From NCBI GenBank assembly GCA_031553395.1, contig JAVBLR010000009.1, forward strand, positions 124,001-188,000: a stretch of DNA of 64,000 nucleotides. The letters are read 5' to 3'. The DNA comes from WRGA01 sp031553395 (GTDB lineage: Bacteria; Bacteroidota; Bacteroidia; Bacteroidales; WRGA01). Positions 8,593 to 18,897 of this stretch are shown here, one piece after another. Made by a program: the position numbers and the translations under genes. The notes under the pieces were generated by a model. That model had not been told where the DNA came from. It searched no databases and worked only from the letters and a program-made list of their open reading frames with translations. The first letter of the stretch is position 1. Each line of letters begins with the position of its first letter.

Positions 8593-10815
8593 TCATTCAC
8601 ATTGTAGTACCCATTTACCCGAAGTCAGATTCAGGATATTATCCTTTTTATTCACTATTTTTTCATTTAATAAGTACTGTTGATATCCCTTCGGTAAATG
8701 CAATATAGCATTTGTTTTTTCGGGAACTTCCAGTTCTAATATCATATCCCGAGAATGTTTATACACTTCTAACCTAATTTCCCGCTTTTCGGATAACGGA
8801 ACCACTGCTTTTATGAAATTCAGATTGCCTAAATGAGGATTGACAGAAAATGTAGAAAAACCCGGTTCTACAGTTTCTATGCCTGCAATATACTGAGACA
8901 TTATAGTAAGCGGGCCTCCACTCCATGCATGGTTATATGAACCGCCTCCATATCCTTCCGGACCGATTCCCCAACCTTCCCACAACGTAGAATAGTTGCT
9001 TTCTACCATGTTTTTAAATCGTTTTTTCATTCTGTCCATCGCATCCTGATAGTAACCCATTTGACATAGCGCTTGCAATACGTATTTTTCCATGTATGGA
9101 CTGGCTTGAAAATGTTCGTTGAAAAATGTCCGGATTTCGGGATGAAATTCTTTAGGGAGTGTTTGGGAAACTACTGCCAATGCTTGAGCCCTATCATCCG
9201 GCAATCCTTTATAGGATGGAGAAATATAGTACTTTCCATTCCAATATTTTTTATGGAAATTGCTTCTGATTTGATTAGCTAAGGAGTCAGCCCATAAAGA
9301 CTCCTTTTCATCAGCTACCAAGCTCGCCATTTCCTTATATCCGTCAAGAGCTATAATATACCAAAGACTAAAAAGTAATTCTGCATCTTTATTTTCGCCC
9401 CAATCTACCCATAACCACCCACCTTGCCGGGGAATCACTAATCCTTCGTCATTTATTTTCCAAACATGTATATACTTTTTCACTTTAGGAAAAACATATT
9501 CAATGGTTTTCTTATCTTCGGATCCCATGTAGTATGTCCAGAATCCATAATAGCCTACACTGGCCAACATTTGCATAGGCAATTCTTTATCCCAATTTCC
9601 GGGAACAGGTGAAAAAATAGTACTGTCCGGACGTTGCCAATCCATTAGTTCATGAATTCCTTTTTTTGTCAACAAATGTGCTTTTTTGTCTAATGCATAG
9701 AAAGCTTCCCCTAATTCATTTACTACATCACCCCACCATTGAGACCTTTCACGGTCGGGACAATCCATATAGGTATCTCGCATAGTAATATACAATGTTC
9801 TTTGAGCTTTGTCCCATAATCTGTTCATAAAAAGATCATCACATTGAAAACTGCCTTTGAAATCGGTATCATAACCGGTTTCTCTATATTTTAAATCGAT
9901 AACCTTTACATTTTCAGGAATAACGTATCTTACTTGATGCCCATTCATCCAACCTAGGGATTCATATTCTTGTTCTCCATCTTTTGTGATGTATTTTGCA
10001 TATACATTCGGCTCGGAACTTATATCATAATTATCTGTCCGGATATCTATTTTGATATCTTTCTGTGCATTTATTTTCAGGTAAGGAGTTATCTGAGCGT
10101 TATAAGGCAAGTAAGCGATCAACGTATCTCCTTTTCGTTCAATTTTTTCATACGATTTTAACCCATAATCCCGCCAGAAAGGAATCGGCCTTTCGACAAG
10201 CTTATTCCAACCGGCCTTTTTCAATGATATTTTTCGAGGTTCTTTCCAAGTGCTGTCATCATAATCAGGCAACCAGAAGGAAATGGATTTATTTGCATCA
10301 AAGCCAATGTTAGACTCCGGTAAACGATAATTGGGCAACCCATTTTCTTTAGGAGTATAATAGGCCGGATGTTTTTTCACTTTCCATTTTATCTGTTCTC
10401 CTAACTCTTGTTTTTCCATTTTTAATTGAAAAGAAATACCCGGTGTGTGAGTACTTCGATGGCTAAATCCATCTTTTCCAAAATACCAAAGTAGCACGGA
10501 TATTGAATTTTTACCCTTTTTCCATTTATTACTATTTTTTATCACATCAACGTAAGTGTCAAGCGGATTTGGTCCTCGTTTCAGGCCACCTTCAAAGATT
10601 TCCAACTCTCCGTTAATCCATAACCAATATTTACTATCGGCAGCAATACGGATTTCAGAATTTTTATCCGGATTATCTATATTAATGCTTCCTCGGTAAC
10701 AATACCATCCTCCAACGGAAATATCCTGATTCGGAGGAGACAAGACTTGTGCGAAAAGCGCTGTTGTTTGACAACAGAGAATTATAGATAAGATTACAAT
10801 TGATTTTATTTTCAT
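8593..10815 (-). CDS. GH78-like alpha-L-rhamnosidase
   Basis: Secreted or periplasmic enzyme of 740 residues with the signal peptide MKIKSIVILSIILCCQTTALFAQ. The N-terminal half holds beta-sandwich modules. The catalytic (alpha/alpha)6 domain starts near residue 320 and carries TYMDCPDRERSQWWGDV, the counterpart of the GH78 DCPxRxER-GW-GD signature with its acidic residues. HAWSGGPLTIMSQYIAGIE near 640 and the C-terminal beta-domain are also typical. Substrate is probably rhamnose of rhamnogalacturonan; arabinose or another deoxy-sugar cannot be excluded. It is the last gene of the PUL operon, 11 nt after the previous gene and just before a strong terminator. Confidence 0.85.
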   Translation of the reverse strand: MKIKSIVILSIILCCQTTALFAQVLSPPNQDISVGGWYCYRGSINIDNPDKNSEIRIAADSKYWLWINGELEIFEGGLKRGPNPLDTYVDVIKNSNKWKKGKNSISVLLWYFGKDGFSHRSTHTPGISFQLKMEKQELGEQIKWKVKKHPAYYTPKENGLPNYRLPESNIGFDANKSISFWLPDYDDSTWKEPRKISLKKAGWNKLVERPIPFWRDYGLKSYEKIERKGDTLIAYLPYNAQITPYLKINAQKDIKIDIRTDNYDISSEPNVYAKYITKDGEQEYESLGWMNGHQVRYVIPENVKVIDLKYRETGYDTDFKGSFQCDDLFMNRLWDKAQRTLYITMRDTYMDCPDRERSQWWGDVVNELGEAFYALDKKAHLLTKKGIHELMDWQRPDSTIFSPVPGNWDKELPMQMLASVGYYGFWTYYMGSEDKKTIEYVFPKVKKYIHVWKINDEGLVIPRQGGWLWVDWGENKDAELLFSLWYIIALDGYKEMASLVADEKESLWADSLANQIRSNFHKKYWNGKYYISPSYKGLPDDRAQALAVVSQTLPKEFHPEIRTFFNEHFQASPYMEKYVLQALCQMGYYQDAMDRMKKRFKNMVESNYSTLWEGWGIGPEGYGGGSYNHAWSGGPLTIMSQYIAGIETVEPGFSTFSVNPHLGNLNFIKAVVPLSEKREIRLEVYKHSRDMILELEVPEKTNAILHLPKGYQQYLLNEKIVNKKDNILNLTSGKWVLQCE

Positions 10816-10826
10816 GTGTTATTTTT

Positions 10827-12458
10827 TTAATTTTCTATTGATTGAATACTAACTGCAACTTTATCCGGATTATTTCCTATTGGCCGAAACTGTATTTCCT
10901 TGTTCCCAAACTGATAACGAATATAATTTTCTTGTGGCAAAAAAGGTTTGATATTTTCTTTTACTTCATCTGTCAGGAAGGATTTTGATATAATCCATTT
11001 TCCTTTTCCATCATTCAATATTCCATTATCTCCTGTTTGAGTCTTTACTCTACTGGGAATCAAGTTCGGTAGGGAAACGCAAATAGTCCCTTCTTTTACG
11101 AGTGATTCTACAGCATTCAATGTTGTTTCCGAAATTCCGATTCCTGTTAAGAAAATAAGTTCTACATTCTTTAAATGTTTGCCAGTTACATTTTCATCAA
11201 AAACAACGACTCCGTCAAGCGGGAAAAATACTTGATAAGGAGTAGCATAAACCTGATTGTTATTCCAACACAAAGAATGGCTGCTGATATTTCCGTTTGA
11301 TAATAAATTCCAGATACCCAACCAAGCTTCCGTTTCCTCTGTACTTTTCCAGTTTTCTACACCAAACAGTTGATCCTCTAACCAAGAACCCGCTTGTCCC
11401 CAACAAGCATCTTCCTGGCGAATGATTGCAACTTTGGGAATTAATTCCGAATGCTTGTAGTTTCTTGGATTGTTCGGAGCATAATTTGCCCGGAACCATC
11501 TTGCAACTTCTCCTATCTTTGTAACTTTATACGATTTTTGATTTTTATCCATTAAAATCAAACCACCTTTTCCAAAGTCTCCGGGATAAGCCAGGTTTTC
11601 AGTATATATTCCCTCCGCACCCATGTGGTATGCCATCAATAGTGCGGAACGATATTGTTCCGCGTTATGTCCCGGATATTCATTGTAAAACCATAAATCA
11701 GGTGATAACCAAAATGGCTTTTCGTATTGAATGGATGCACCCAAGGCACAAGCAATATAGGCGGGGATGCAAGACTCTTTCAAAACTTTAGAAACAGGTA
11801 TGACTCCTGCATTTGCGAATGTATGAAATTGTATCGGAAATACATGTTCTGTATAAACATCAATTCCATATTTTTCGTAATGGTCGACAATCTCTCTCAT
11901 TCGTAAAGTAAATACTTTATTTGCTTCGGCCAATGAAGAAGCATCATCCTGTTTCATAAAATAGGGAACATCCATGCGAAAGCGGTTTTGCATGTGTTCA
12001 GCTTCGTCGTACATAACTCCTGTTCCTTTTGGAAAAGTTGCCAACGTTTCGAGAACATCATCGGGAAACATAAAAAAATGCCTTCCATCGGGACGGTTAA
12101 ACCAGTCAAATCCATTGTCATCTATAAATGAACTTCCATCATTGTTGGCACTCTCCAGGTTCAATATCAAACGAACGTTTTTCTTTTTATAGAAATTACT
12201 TAACGCCCTTAAATTATCTGAATTTTGAGATTTTAACGGAGTATAATGATGAACGACCAAATTGAACCCAAAATAATCGATTGCTTTATCCATTGCATCA
12301 TAATTCAAATCTGAACCGGCATTGTCAATTCCCCATAATAAAGGAGTTCCTATTACCGGAGGCATAATAAATTCTTTATCCTCTTGCTCATTTTTATCCG
12401 AACAACCAAACAGAGGAATTGAAATTATTGATAGGAGAAAAAAATATATATATTTCAT
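10827..12458 (-). CDS. Unclassified TIM-barrel-like surface lipoprotein, candidate glycoside hydrolase
   Basis: 543 residues. A lipobox PLFGC (Cys19) followed by the acidic stretch SDKNEQEDKE resembles the Bacteroidota surface-export signal. I do not recognise the family with certainty. The N-terminal part reads like a (beta/alpha)8 barrel: WGIDNAG near 43, FNLVVHHYTPL near 66, VRLILNLESAN near 95, GVMYDEAEH near 147, IDVYTEHVF near 199, GAEGIYTENLA near 281. E152, E204 and E287 are candidate catalytic residues. After residue 330 the layout resembles the Rossmann-like and beta-domains that follow GH42-type barrels. It lies 22 nt after GH43 and 11 nt before the GH78-like gene, so it is part of the PUL; a pectin side-chain enzyme is inferred. 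Confidence 0.55.
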   Translation of the reverse strand: MKYIYFFLLSIISIPLFGCSDKNEQEDKEFIMPPVIGTPLLWGIDNAGSDLNYDAMDKAIDYFGFNLVVHHYTPLKSQNSDNLRALSNFYKKKNVRLILNLESANNDGSSFIDDNGFDWFNRPDGRHFFMFPDDVLETLATFPKGTGVMYDEAEHMQNRFRMDVPYFMKQDDASSLAEANKVFTLRMREIVDHYEKYGIDVYTEHVFPIQFHTFANAGVIPVSKVLKESCIPAYIACALGASIQYEKPFWLSPDLWFYNEYPGHNAEQYRSALLMAYHMGAEGIYTENLAYPGDFGKGGLILMDKNQKSYKVTKIGEVARWFRANYAPNNPRNYKHSELIPKVAIIRQEDACWGQAGSWLEDQLFGVENWKSTEETEAWLGIWNLLSNGNISSHSLCWNNNQVYATPYQVFFPLDGVVVFDENVTGKHLKNVELIFLTGIGISETTLNAVESLVKEGTICVSLPNLIPSRVKTQTGDNGILNDGKGKWIISKSFLTDEVKENIKPFLPQENYIRYQFGNKEIQFRPIGNNPDKVAVSIQSIEN

Positions 12459-12480
12459 TACAAGTTTTTATTTTTAGAAG

Positions 12481-13611
12481 TTAATCGGAACATAAACTCC
12501 ATTTATCCATCCATTTAATGACAGGCTGCTCACCATCGAATGTAATCGGTAACCAAATATACCTTCCATCAATGGCATTTTCGGGATTCCAACGGTCTCC
12601 CATGTATATCAGCTCGGTACTTTTTCCCTGAACAGGAAGAATAAAAGTGCTTTGTGAATGAAAAGAGGTTTCCGAATCTTCTCCTACAAACGGATTCTTT
12701 AATTCTTTCCAAGGGCCAAAAATAGACGTTGCTACGGCCGACCTTCCCGGATTTGGAGCCCAACTGGTACATCCCGACATTATAAGGTAATATTTCCCAT
12801 TGTGTTTAAACATTGCCGGCGCTTCCATAAAACGTCCTATAAAATGACGGGTATATACACCGGAATAATTGGTATAATCTTCTGTCAGCAATGAAATATG
12901 CAATGTACTGTTGTGTTCCGAGGAATAAATATGATATGCCTTGCCATCATCATCAACAAAAAGATTCATGTCACGAGCCATTTGTCCACCGTCAAAGTCA
13001 CGTGTAATCAGATTCAATGAATCCGGATGTTGAGGAAGTTCTGCTCCATTATATTTTTTTTCGGGACTATACTCTCCTTTTCCATGTATAGGTAACCCGT
13101 TCAATGGAACACAACCTGCGTTTTGGCGACCATAATGTAATAGTTTAAACTCACCTGTAGGACTATCGCTCACAGCAACCCCGCTATAAGAACATTCATA
13201 TCCATATCCTTTCGGCTCGTAATGAAACCACATGACATATTTACCGGTTTTATTGTTGTAGATAACTTTTGGACGTTCTACAATACAGCCTTCTACCAAT
13301 ATAGATGATTGCGGATTCCCTTTTACAACACGAAGTACTAATCCTTCATCTTTCCAATTAACCAAATCTTTTGACGAATAGCAATGTACTCCTTCGTGGG
13401 CTACATTTCCTGCTGTTCCTTCGATTTTATGTTCGCCATACCAGAAGTAAGTATCACCCTTTTTCAGGATTCCTCCACCATGAGCATTAATATGTATTCC
13501 ATTATTATCCGGCCATAGTTGACCCGGACAAATACTTTTTTCTTTTTTATCGGATGCACAAGATGCTAATAATAAACAGACAGTTATTATTGCTATTATG
13601 TTATTTTTCAT
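12481..13611 (-). CDS. GH43 family lipoprotein (arabinofuranosidase or galactanase type)
   Basis: 376-residue five-bladed beta-propeller hydrolase. The ATG at 13611 gives a lipoprotein signal, MKNNIIAIITVCLLLASC; longer in-frame starts would overlap the end of susD and lack a signal peptide. HINAHGGGILKKGDTYFWYGEHK near residue 40, split over the first blade, and IVERPKVIYN near 125 are features of GH43 members such as subfamilies 24 and 34, which act on arabinogalactan side chains by exo-galactanase or arabinofuranosidase activity. Which of these applies is not decidable here. It lies 37 nt downstream of susD in the PUL operon. Confidence 0.85.
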   Translation of the reverse strand: MKNNIIAIITVCLLLASCASDKKEKSICPGQLWPDNNGIHINAHGGGILKKGDTYFWYGEHKIEGTAGNVAHEGVHCYSSKDLVNWKDEGLVLRVVKGNPQSSILVEGCIVERPKVIYNNKTGKYVMWFHYEPKGYGYECSYSGVAVSDSPTGEFKLLHYGRQNAGCVPLNGLPIHGKGEYSPEKKYNGAELPQHPDSLNLITRDFDGGQMARDMNLFVDDDGKAYHIYSSEHNSTLHISLLTEDYTNYSGVYTRHFIGRFMEAPAMFKHNGKYYLIMSGCTSWAPNPGRSAVATSIFGPWKELKNPFVGEDSETSFHSQSTFILPVQGKSTELIYMGDRWNPENAIDGRYIWLPITFDGEQPVIKWMDKWSLCSD

Positions 13612-13648
13612 GTTTTCTATTATATAAATTATACTTATGAGAATGTCT

Positions 13649-15490
13649 TTAACGATAACCGGGATTTTCCTCCAGATTTGGATTCGCATTCGTTCGCGTA
13701 AGGTTTATCGGAAAATAATAGTTTTCCTCTTTGAACTTGGGCGGATTGACCGAACCATGCAAATCAACGACCTCGAGACGGAATTTTCTTGTTGTAAAGT
13801 CAAGAATATATCGTAGTCCGGTAAGTTGACGGCTGAGATAAGTTTTTCCTTCCCTCCATCGACGTATATCCCAATAACGATGATTTTCAAAAGCTAATTC
13901 AACCAACCTTTCATGACGAATTTTTTCCCGGTCAACAGTTGTCAGCAAGGATATACCAGCTCGGTCTCTAATATCATTTATTGCTTTCAACGCTTCATCT
14001 GTTTTTCCAAGTTCAACAGCAGCTTCAGCAAAATTCAGAAGGATTTCGCCGTAACGGAATATCAGATAATCGGTATTAGAACGGGAGAACCATTCCACAT
14101 TACTTGTACTTTCATTCAAATACTTCATAATGCCAAAGCCTGTGTCCATATTGTTCCATAAATTCTGAGTTCCCCATACGTACACTCCTTCGTATACTCC
14201 TGTAGATTCATTCAGAACTTCGCCTGTACGAGTAATCAGCCCTTTGTGATTATCAACACTTCCTCCTTGCCAAGATGTTCCATTAGTCCAAATAGAAGCA
14301 AAAAAACGAGGGTCTTTTCCTTTCCACAATTCATCGAGCGTCCATAATCCTTGTTGAAGTTTGTCCCTGTCAAATTTTCCGGATTTACCATCAATATATT
14401 CGAACTCTTCAACCAGTTCAAGGTAAGGCATACTTCTGTTTCCACCATTCTCTGCATGTGGTTTCGGACATTGCAAGTAATCCCATGACCATGCATTCCC
14501 TCCGCTTTGAACGGCATCTACGCCGTCATGTTGTTTTGCAAATATTGCCTCGACATTCCTTTTCTTTAGAAAGATGTTTTTAAAATTTGTCACTTTATCT
14601 GCATCCGCATTATAAAGAGCATAAACTCCACCTTTCATAATGGCATTTGCCGCATCATAAGCTTTCTGATAATATGCATTCGCTTCACCGGAAGGAATGC
14701 CTAATAATCCATTTAGTTGTACTGTTCCGAATTGGGCTATGCTTCCTGCATAAAGAGCCGCTCTGCATTTTAAGGCGAGAGCCGCCCATTTATTGGGACG
14801 CCCATAATCTGTCGTCTTTGCCAGATCTTCGGCTATTGCGTCCATTTCAGAAATTACATAATCATAAATTTCTTTTTCCGAATTTCGGGAAGGATATAAC
14901 ACTTCTTTAGAATCAGTCATTTGTTGGACTTTCGTAATGAGAGGTACACCTCCATAACGCTTAACCATTGAGAAGTAATTAAATGCCCGTAAAAAACGAG
15001 CTTCTGCAATTCGTAATCCGGCTAAGTCTTTTTCAATAGGAGAATTAGGTACTTTTTCTATGAATTCATTTAAATTGCGGATAATTTTGTAAGGAGCTTC
15101 CCAATACTCCATCAGTCCGCCGTTGATACTAATGCCATATGTTTTAAAATTTGCAGCATTGTATAATACAGCACCCAAAGTCATAGCTTCGTCGGAAACA
15201 TCACCTGAAATAAACGGTCCGTCAGCCTGTTCACTATTTCCCATGTTGAATTTCCAATCGGTGGATACATTCACGGGATTTTGATCAAAACTGTCAAAAA
15301 CAGTTGTAGCATCATTCACCAAGACAGAAGTATATGTATATTGCGTTGTTAAATAAGCATCTATTAGAACAGGGTCTTCCCAAACAACCGCGTCCGTCAT
15401 CATATCCAACGGCTTTTTATCCAGTATATCATCAAGACATGATGTTAAAACACAAAGTCCTGTTATTAGTATAAATAATATCTTTTTCAT
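13649..15490 (-). CDS. SusD/RagB-family glycan-binding lipoprotein
   Basis: Surface lipoprotein of 613 residues that caps the neighbouring SusC transporter and captures oligosaccharides. The start at 15490 gives MKKILFILITGLCVLTSC, a lipobox, followed by LDDILDKKPLDMM, the usual SusD opening. TPR-like helices at about 100-260 contain LRIAEARFLRAFNYFSMVKRYGGVPLI, here split by no gap, and the C-terminal part ends with the conserved RWREGK and LEENPGYR segments. It starts 22 nt after susC. No SusE/F-like surface protein follows, so this pair may serve alone with the GH43 and TIM-barrel lipoproteins. Confidence 0.95.
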   Translation of the reverse strand: MKKILFILITGLCVLTSCLDDILDKKPLDMMTDAVVWEDPVLIDAYLTTQYTYTSVLVNDATTVFDSFDQNPVNVSTDWKFNMGNSEQADGPFISGDVSDEAMTLGAVLYNAANFKTYGISINGGLMEYWEAPYKIIRNLNEFIEKVPNSPIEKDLAGLRIAEARFLRAFNYFSMVKRYGGVPLITKVQQMTDSKEVLYPSRNSEKEIYDYVISEMDAIAEDLAKTTDYGRPNKWAALALKCRAALYAGSIAQFGTVQLNGLLGIPSGEANAYYQKAYDAANAIMKGGVYALYNADADKVTNFKNIFLKKRNVEAIFAKQHDGVDAVQSGGNAWSWDYLQCPKPHAENGGNRSMPYLELVEEFEYIDGKSGKFDRDKLQQGLWTLDELWKGKDPRFFASIWTNGTSWQGGSVDNHKGLITRTGEVLNESTGVYEGVYVWGTQNLWNNMDTGFGIMKYLNESTSNVEWFSRSNTDYLIFRYGEILLNFAEAAVELGKTDEALKAINDIRDRAGISLLTTVDREKIRHERLVELAFENHRYWDIRRWREGKTYLSRQLTGLRYILDFTTRKFRLEVVDLHGSVNPPKFKEENYYFPINLTRTNANPNLEENPGYR

Positions 15491-15512
15491 TGTATAATCG
15501 TTTAAATGTAAA

Positions 15513-18500
15513 TTAGAATGAAATATTCGCGCCGAAGCTGATAGTCCGTTGTTGAGGGTAATATTTAACAACTCCTACATTTCCCGGAATTTCAGGGTCT
15601 ACACCATATTCGCTTAAATTACTTAATGTAAAGAGATTGGTTCCTGAAACAAATAATCTGAATCGTGTAAAATTTATTTTTTCAAGCCACTTTTGTGGAA
15701 GTTCATATCCAATGGAAGCACTTTTTAAACGCAAGTAAGATGTGTTTTTATAATAATAATCCGAGCCCCAAGTGTTTGATGCAGCACCACCTAATCTTGG
15801 CACCAATGCATTTCTGTCATTATTTTCGGGAGTCCACCTCAAATCGTATTTTGTTGATGTCATGGTATTATATAAATCTACATACGTCATAAATCCAAAA
15901 GCACCCTGGAATAAAGCTGTAAAATCGAAATTCTTGTATTTGGCTTTTGCTGTAAATCCATATGTCCAATGAGGAGTTGAACCAGCTCCTAAATATATTC
16001 TGTCATTTTGATCCAGAACGCCATCGTTATTTGTATCCAGCAACTTGATATCTCCCGGCCTTAGTGAAGAATTTCCTCCTAGGTCTTTATATGTATAAGT
16101 TAGATTATCAATTTCTTCCTGACTTGTGAATAATCCATCCGAAACATATCCGAAGTTTCGGTCTACGTATCTTCCTGATTTTCTGTTCAATCTTTCCTGA
16201 TCCGGGTCTTCATAAATGGGTTCCTCAAAATGATCCCATTTTGAACGAGACAATGAAATATTTCCTGTAAGATCGTATGTAACTTCTCCTAATTTTCCGG
16301 AGGTGCCTAATGATAACTCAAATCCTCTGTCATTCAAACTATTCAGGTTTTCGACCGGAAGTGATGCTCCAAATGTAGAGGGTAATGATGTCAGTCTGTT
16401 GGCGGGAATACCTGTTCTTTTTCGATAAAATGCTTCAATTGTACCATAAAGTTTTCTTTTCCACATTGAAAAATCTACTCCGACGTTATATATGCTCATT
16501 TTTTCCCAGGTTAATGTCGGGTTAGCCAATCCGGTTGAATAAATCTGACTTAAACTTTTATCACCAAGAATAGCATTTCCTCTAAGAGCATAACCTGATA
16601 GATACTGGAAATTCCCGACAGCGTCGTTTCCGGATTCTCCATAACTAGCCCTCAATTTAATATTGTCAAGGATATTGATGTTCTTTAAAAAAGGTTCTTC
16701 TGTTATTACCCAACCGACGGAAACACTTGGGAAATATCCCCATCTGCTATTTTTAGGAAATTTTGCAGAGGCATCTGCCCGTAACATGGTTTCTAACAGA
16801 TATTTATCCTTATAAGAATAGTTTATACGTCCAACAAAACTAGCACGGCCCATTTCTCCGGCAGATCCATTGTTCGTCATGCTATTAGAACCTCCTGCAT
16901 ACAACTGGTCGATAGCAGAAGTAAGGAAATTTTCTCTTGCAGCTTCAAATGTATTATCGGCATAATCAATGCATTCGAAGAGCGCTAATGCGGAGACAGT
17001 ATGGTTTTCTGCAAAAATATTATTGTAATTCAACGAATACTGTTGGGTAAGATTATGATATCTCGAAATAGATTCTGTAAGTTTGGTTACTCCGTTGGTG
17101 CTACTATGATAAAGATATTCTCCCGAATTATGATTATATGTATATAGTTTAATTTGTTTGTTAAACATTTTACTGTAATCATAATAGTCGTTGTAGTTGA
17201 TATATGCTTTTGCTTTTAACCCTTTGATGTTTTTAAAGTCGTATGTAAAAGAAACACTTCCTCTCAGAAATCTGTTTTTTGAACTTCTATATCCATTATC
17301 TGTATTCGATGCAATCGCAACACTACCTAAGTTTATTCCACCATAAGCAGGGTATGACGGATCGGGAAGTGTATGCGGATAGCGAGGGTCGGTATCGTAA
17401 AGCGCTTCCCACAAGTAACTTCCGTTCTGCATACCAATGGAAGGAAAATAACGATCTTCGAAAGCTAAAGACAAATCAATGGTCATGCTCAATTGGTCGG
17501 TAACTTGAGCATCCATATTGGATTGTGCATTATATCTTTTAAAGTTTCCTCCGTTATTTTTTACCATTGTACTTTGGTCTGTATAGCCAAAAAAACCATA
17601 ATATTTGATTTTGTCACTTCCACCTCGGATTGATAAATTATATATCTGTTCCGGCGCCCAATCCCTGAATACATGACCATACCAATCTGTATTGGGATAA
17701 TTGGGATCTGTGCCATCAAAATACTTGCGGATTTCTTCTTCTGTATAAGGCGCAGTAGATTCGGGTTTTCCCTGGTTTAGATGCATTTCTCTGACCATTT
17801 GTGCCCGTTGTCCGGAACTCATCGGCTTAAGCATATCCGTTACTCCCTGATAAATTAAAGATGCGTTGAGTGTAATAGTCGGTTTTTGGTTCACACCTCT
17901 TTTTGTAGTAACCAACACGACTCCATTTCCCGCTCTTGCCCCGTAAATAGATGCAGAAGCATCTTTTAATACAGAGATTGATTCTATTTGTGAAGGGTCC
18001 AGATTTGTTAAACCGGACTCAACTCCATCAACAATAATAAGCGGAGAACCAAATCCGCGTAAATTAAGGTCAAGGGCATCTGCTCCGGGTTGACCACTGC
18101 CTTGTTTAGTGATAAGTCCGGGGAGTTGTCCGCTTAATGTTTGTGTAACATTGGCAACCGGAGCGATTGTTAATTGTTCAGATTTAATAGCAGATACCGA
18201 ACCTGTCAGGTTCCCTTTGCGTTGGGTACCATAACCAACGACCACTACTTCATCCATCACTTTCGTATCCTCTGACAATACTATAACATAAGATGTTTTA
18301 TCATCAATGGTTATGTGCTTTGTTTTATATCCCATGAAGGAAATAACCAATTTTGCACCCTGAATCACATTCAAAGAAAAATTTCCACTCATATCCGTAA
18401 TTGTCCCATTCGTTGTACCTTCTTCCGAGATATTTGCTCCGACAATGGATTCACCATTCTCATCATTCACTATTCCGGTAATTTTTTTCTTTATGGAATT

Positions 18501-18827
18501 ATTCTTGCTATCACTGTTAGTAGAAGGAACGGCTTTTTTTACAATGATATTTTTTCCGTTTATTTCGTAAATCAGATTCTGTTCATAAAGAATCTGTTTT
18601 ATAACTTCATCAATCTTTTCATTCTGAACAGAAACCGATATTTTCTTTTTTGTATCAAGGTCGCTAGACGAGAATATAAATGAATATCCGGTTTCCTTTT
18701 TTAGTTCTGTTATAGCTTCTTTTACGGATACATTCCTCATTTTCAGTGATATATTTTTAGAGTGTATGGTAAAATTTAGACAAAGCATAGCCATGACCAT
18801 ATATATGGCCTTTTTGTTAATTATCAT
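15513..18827 (-). CDS. SusC/RagA TonB-dependent transporter with STN signalling domain
   Basis: Outer-membrane importer of glycan fragments, 1104 residues. In order: signal peptide (about 1-23), STN domain (about 25-98, NVSVKEAITELKKETGYSF), a carboxypeptidase-regulatory-like domain (about 115-195), the TonB plug beginning VVVGYGTQRKGNLTGSVSAI, and a beta-barrel ending in phenylalanine (NISF). The STN domain is the part that talks to the FecR anti-sigma encoded just upstream, so uptake probably triggers its own transcription. No TAnnTTTG box is visible on the minus strand in its 239-nt leader, in line with an ECF-sigma promoter. A convergent small RNA is predicted in that leader. Confidence 0.96.
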   Translation of the reverse strand: MIINKKAIYMVMAMLCLNFTIHSKNISLKMRNVSVKEAITELKKETGYSFIFSSSDLDTKKKISVSVQNEKIDEVIKQILYEQNLIYEINGKNIIVKKAVPSTNSDSKNNSIKKKITGIVNDENGESIVGANISEEGTTNGTITDMSGNFSLNVIQGAKLVISFMGYKTKHITIDDKTSYVIVLSEDTKVMDEVVVVGYGTQRKGNLTGSVSAIKSEQLTIAPVANVTQTLSGQLPGLITKQGSGQPGADALDLNLRGFGSPLIIVDGVESGLTNLDPSQIESISVLKDASASIYGARAGNGVVLVTTKRGVNQKPTITLNASLIYQGVTDMLKPMSSGQRAQMVREMHLNQGKPESTAPYTEEEIRKYFDGTDPNYPNTDWYGHVFRDWAPEQIYNLSIRGGSDKIKYYGFFGYTDQSTMVKNNGGNFKRYNAQSNMDAQVTDQLSMTIDLSLAFEDRYFPSIGMQNGSYLWEALYDTDPRYPHTLPDPSYPAYGGINLGSVAIASNTDNGYRSSKNRFLRGSVSFTYDFKNIKGLKAKAYINYNDYYDYSKMFNKQIKLYTYNHNSGEYLYHSSTNGVTKLTESISRYHNLTQQYSLNYNNIFAENHTVSALALFECIDYADNTFEAARENFLTSAIDQLYAGGSNSMTNNGSAGEMGRASFVGRINYSYKDKYLLETMLRADASAKFPKNSRWGYFPSVSVGWVITEEPFLKNINILDNIKLRASYGESGNDAVGNFQYLSGYALRGNAILGDKSLSQIYSTGLANPTLTWEKMSIYNVGVDFSMWKRKLYGTIEAFYRKRTGIPANRLTSLPSTFGASLPVENLNSLNDRGFELSLGTSGKLGEVTYDLTGNISLSRSKWDHFEEPIYEDPDQERLNRKSGRYVDRNFGYVSDGLFTSQEEIDNLTYTYKDLGGNSSLRPGDIKLLDTNNDGVLDQNDRIYLGAGSTPHWTYGFTAKAKYKNFDFTALFQGAFGFMTYVDLYNTMTSTKYDLRWTPENNDRNALVPRLGGAASNTWGSDYYYKNTSYLRLKSASIGYELPQKWLEKINFTRFRLFVSGTNLFTLSNLSEYGVDPEIPGNVGVVKYYPQQRTISFGANISF

Positions 18828-18883
18828 AAATTTATAAATTAGATGAAATAAATGTGGATTATCTCTTTTTTAGAAAAGTTCAC

Positions 18884-18891
18884 TATCTTTG
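18884..18891 (+). promoter_or_regulatory. -7 box for a predicted plus-strand small RNA
   Basis: TATCTTTG is a perfect match to TAnnTTTG, on the strand opposite to susC and fecR. No TTTG is seen at the -33 distance. A T-tailed terminator hairpin starts about 50 nt further on. Confidence 0.5.
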
Positions 18892-18897
18892 CCAAAT

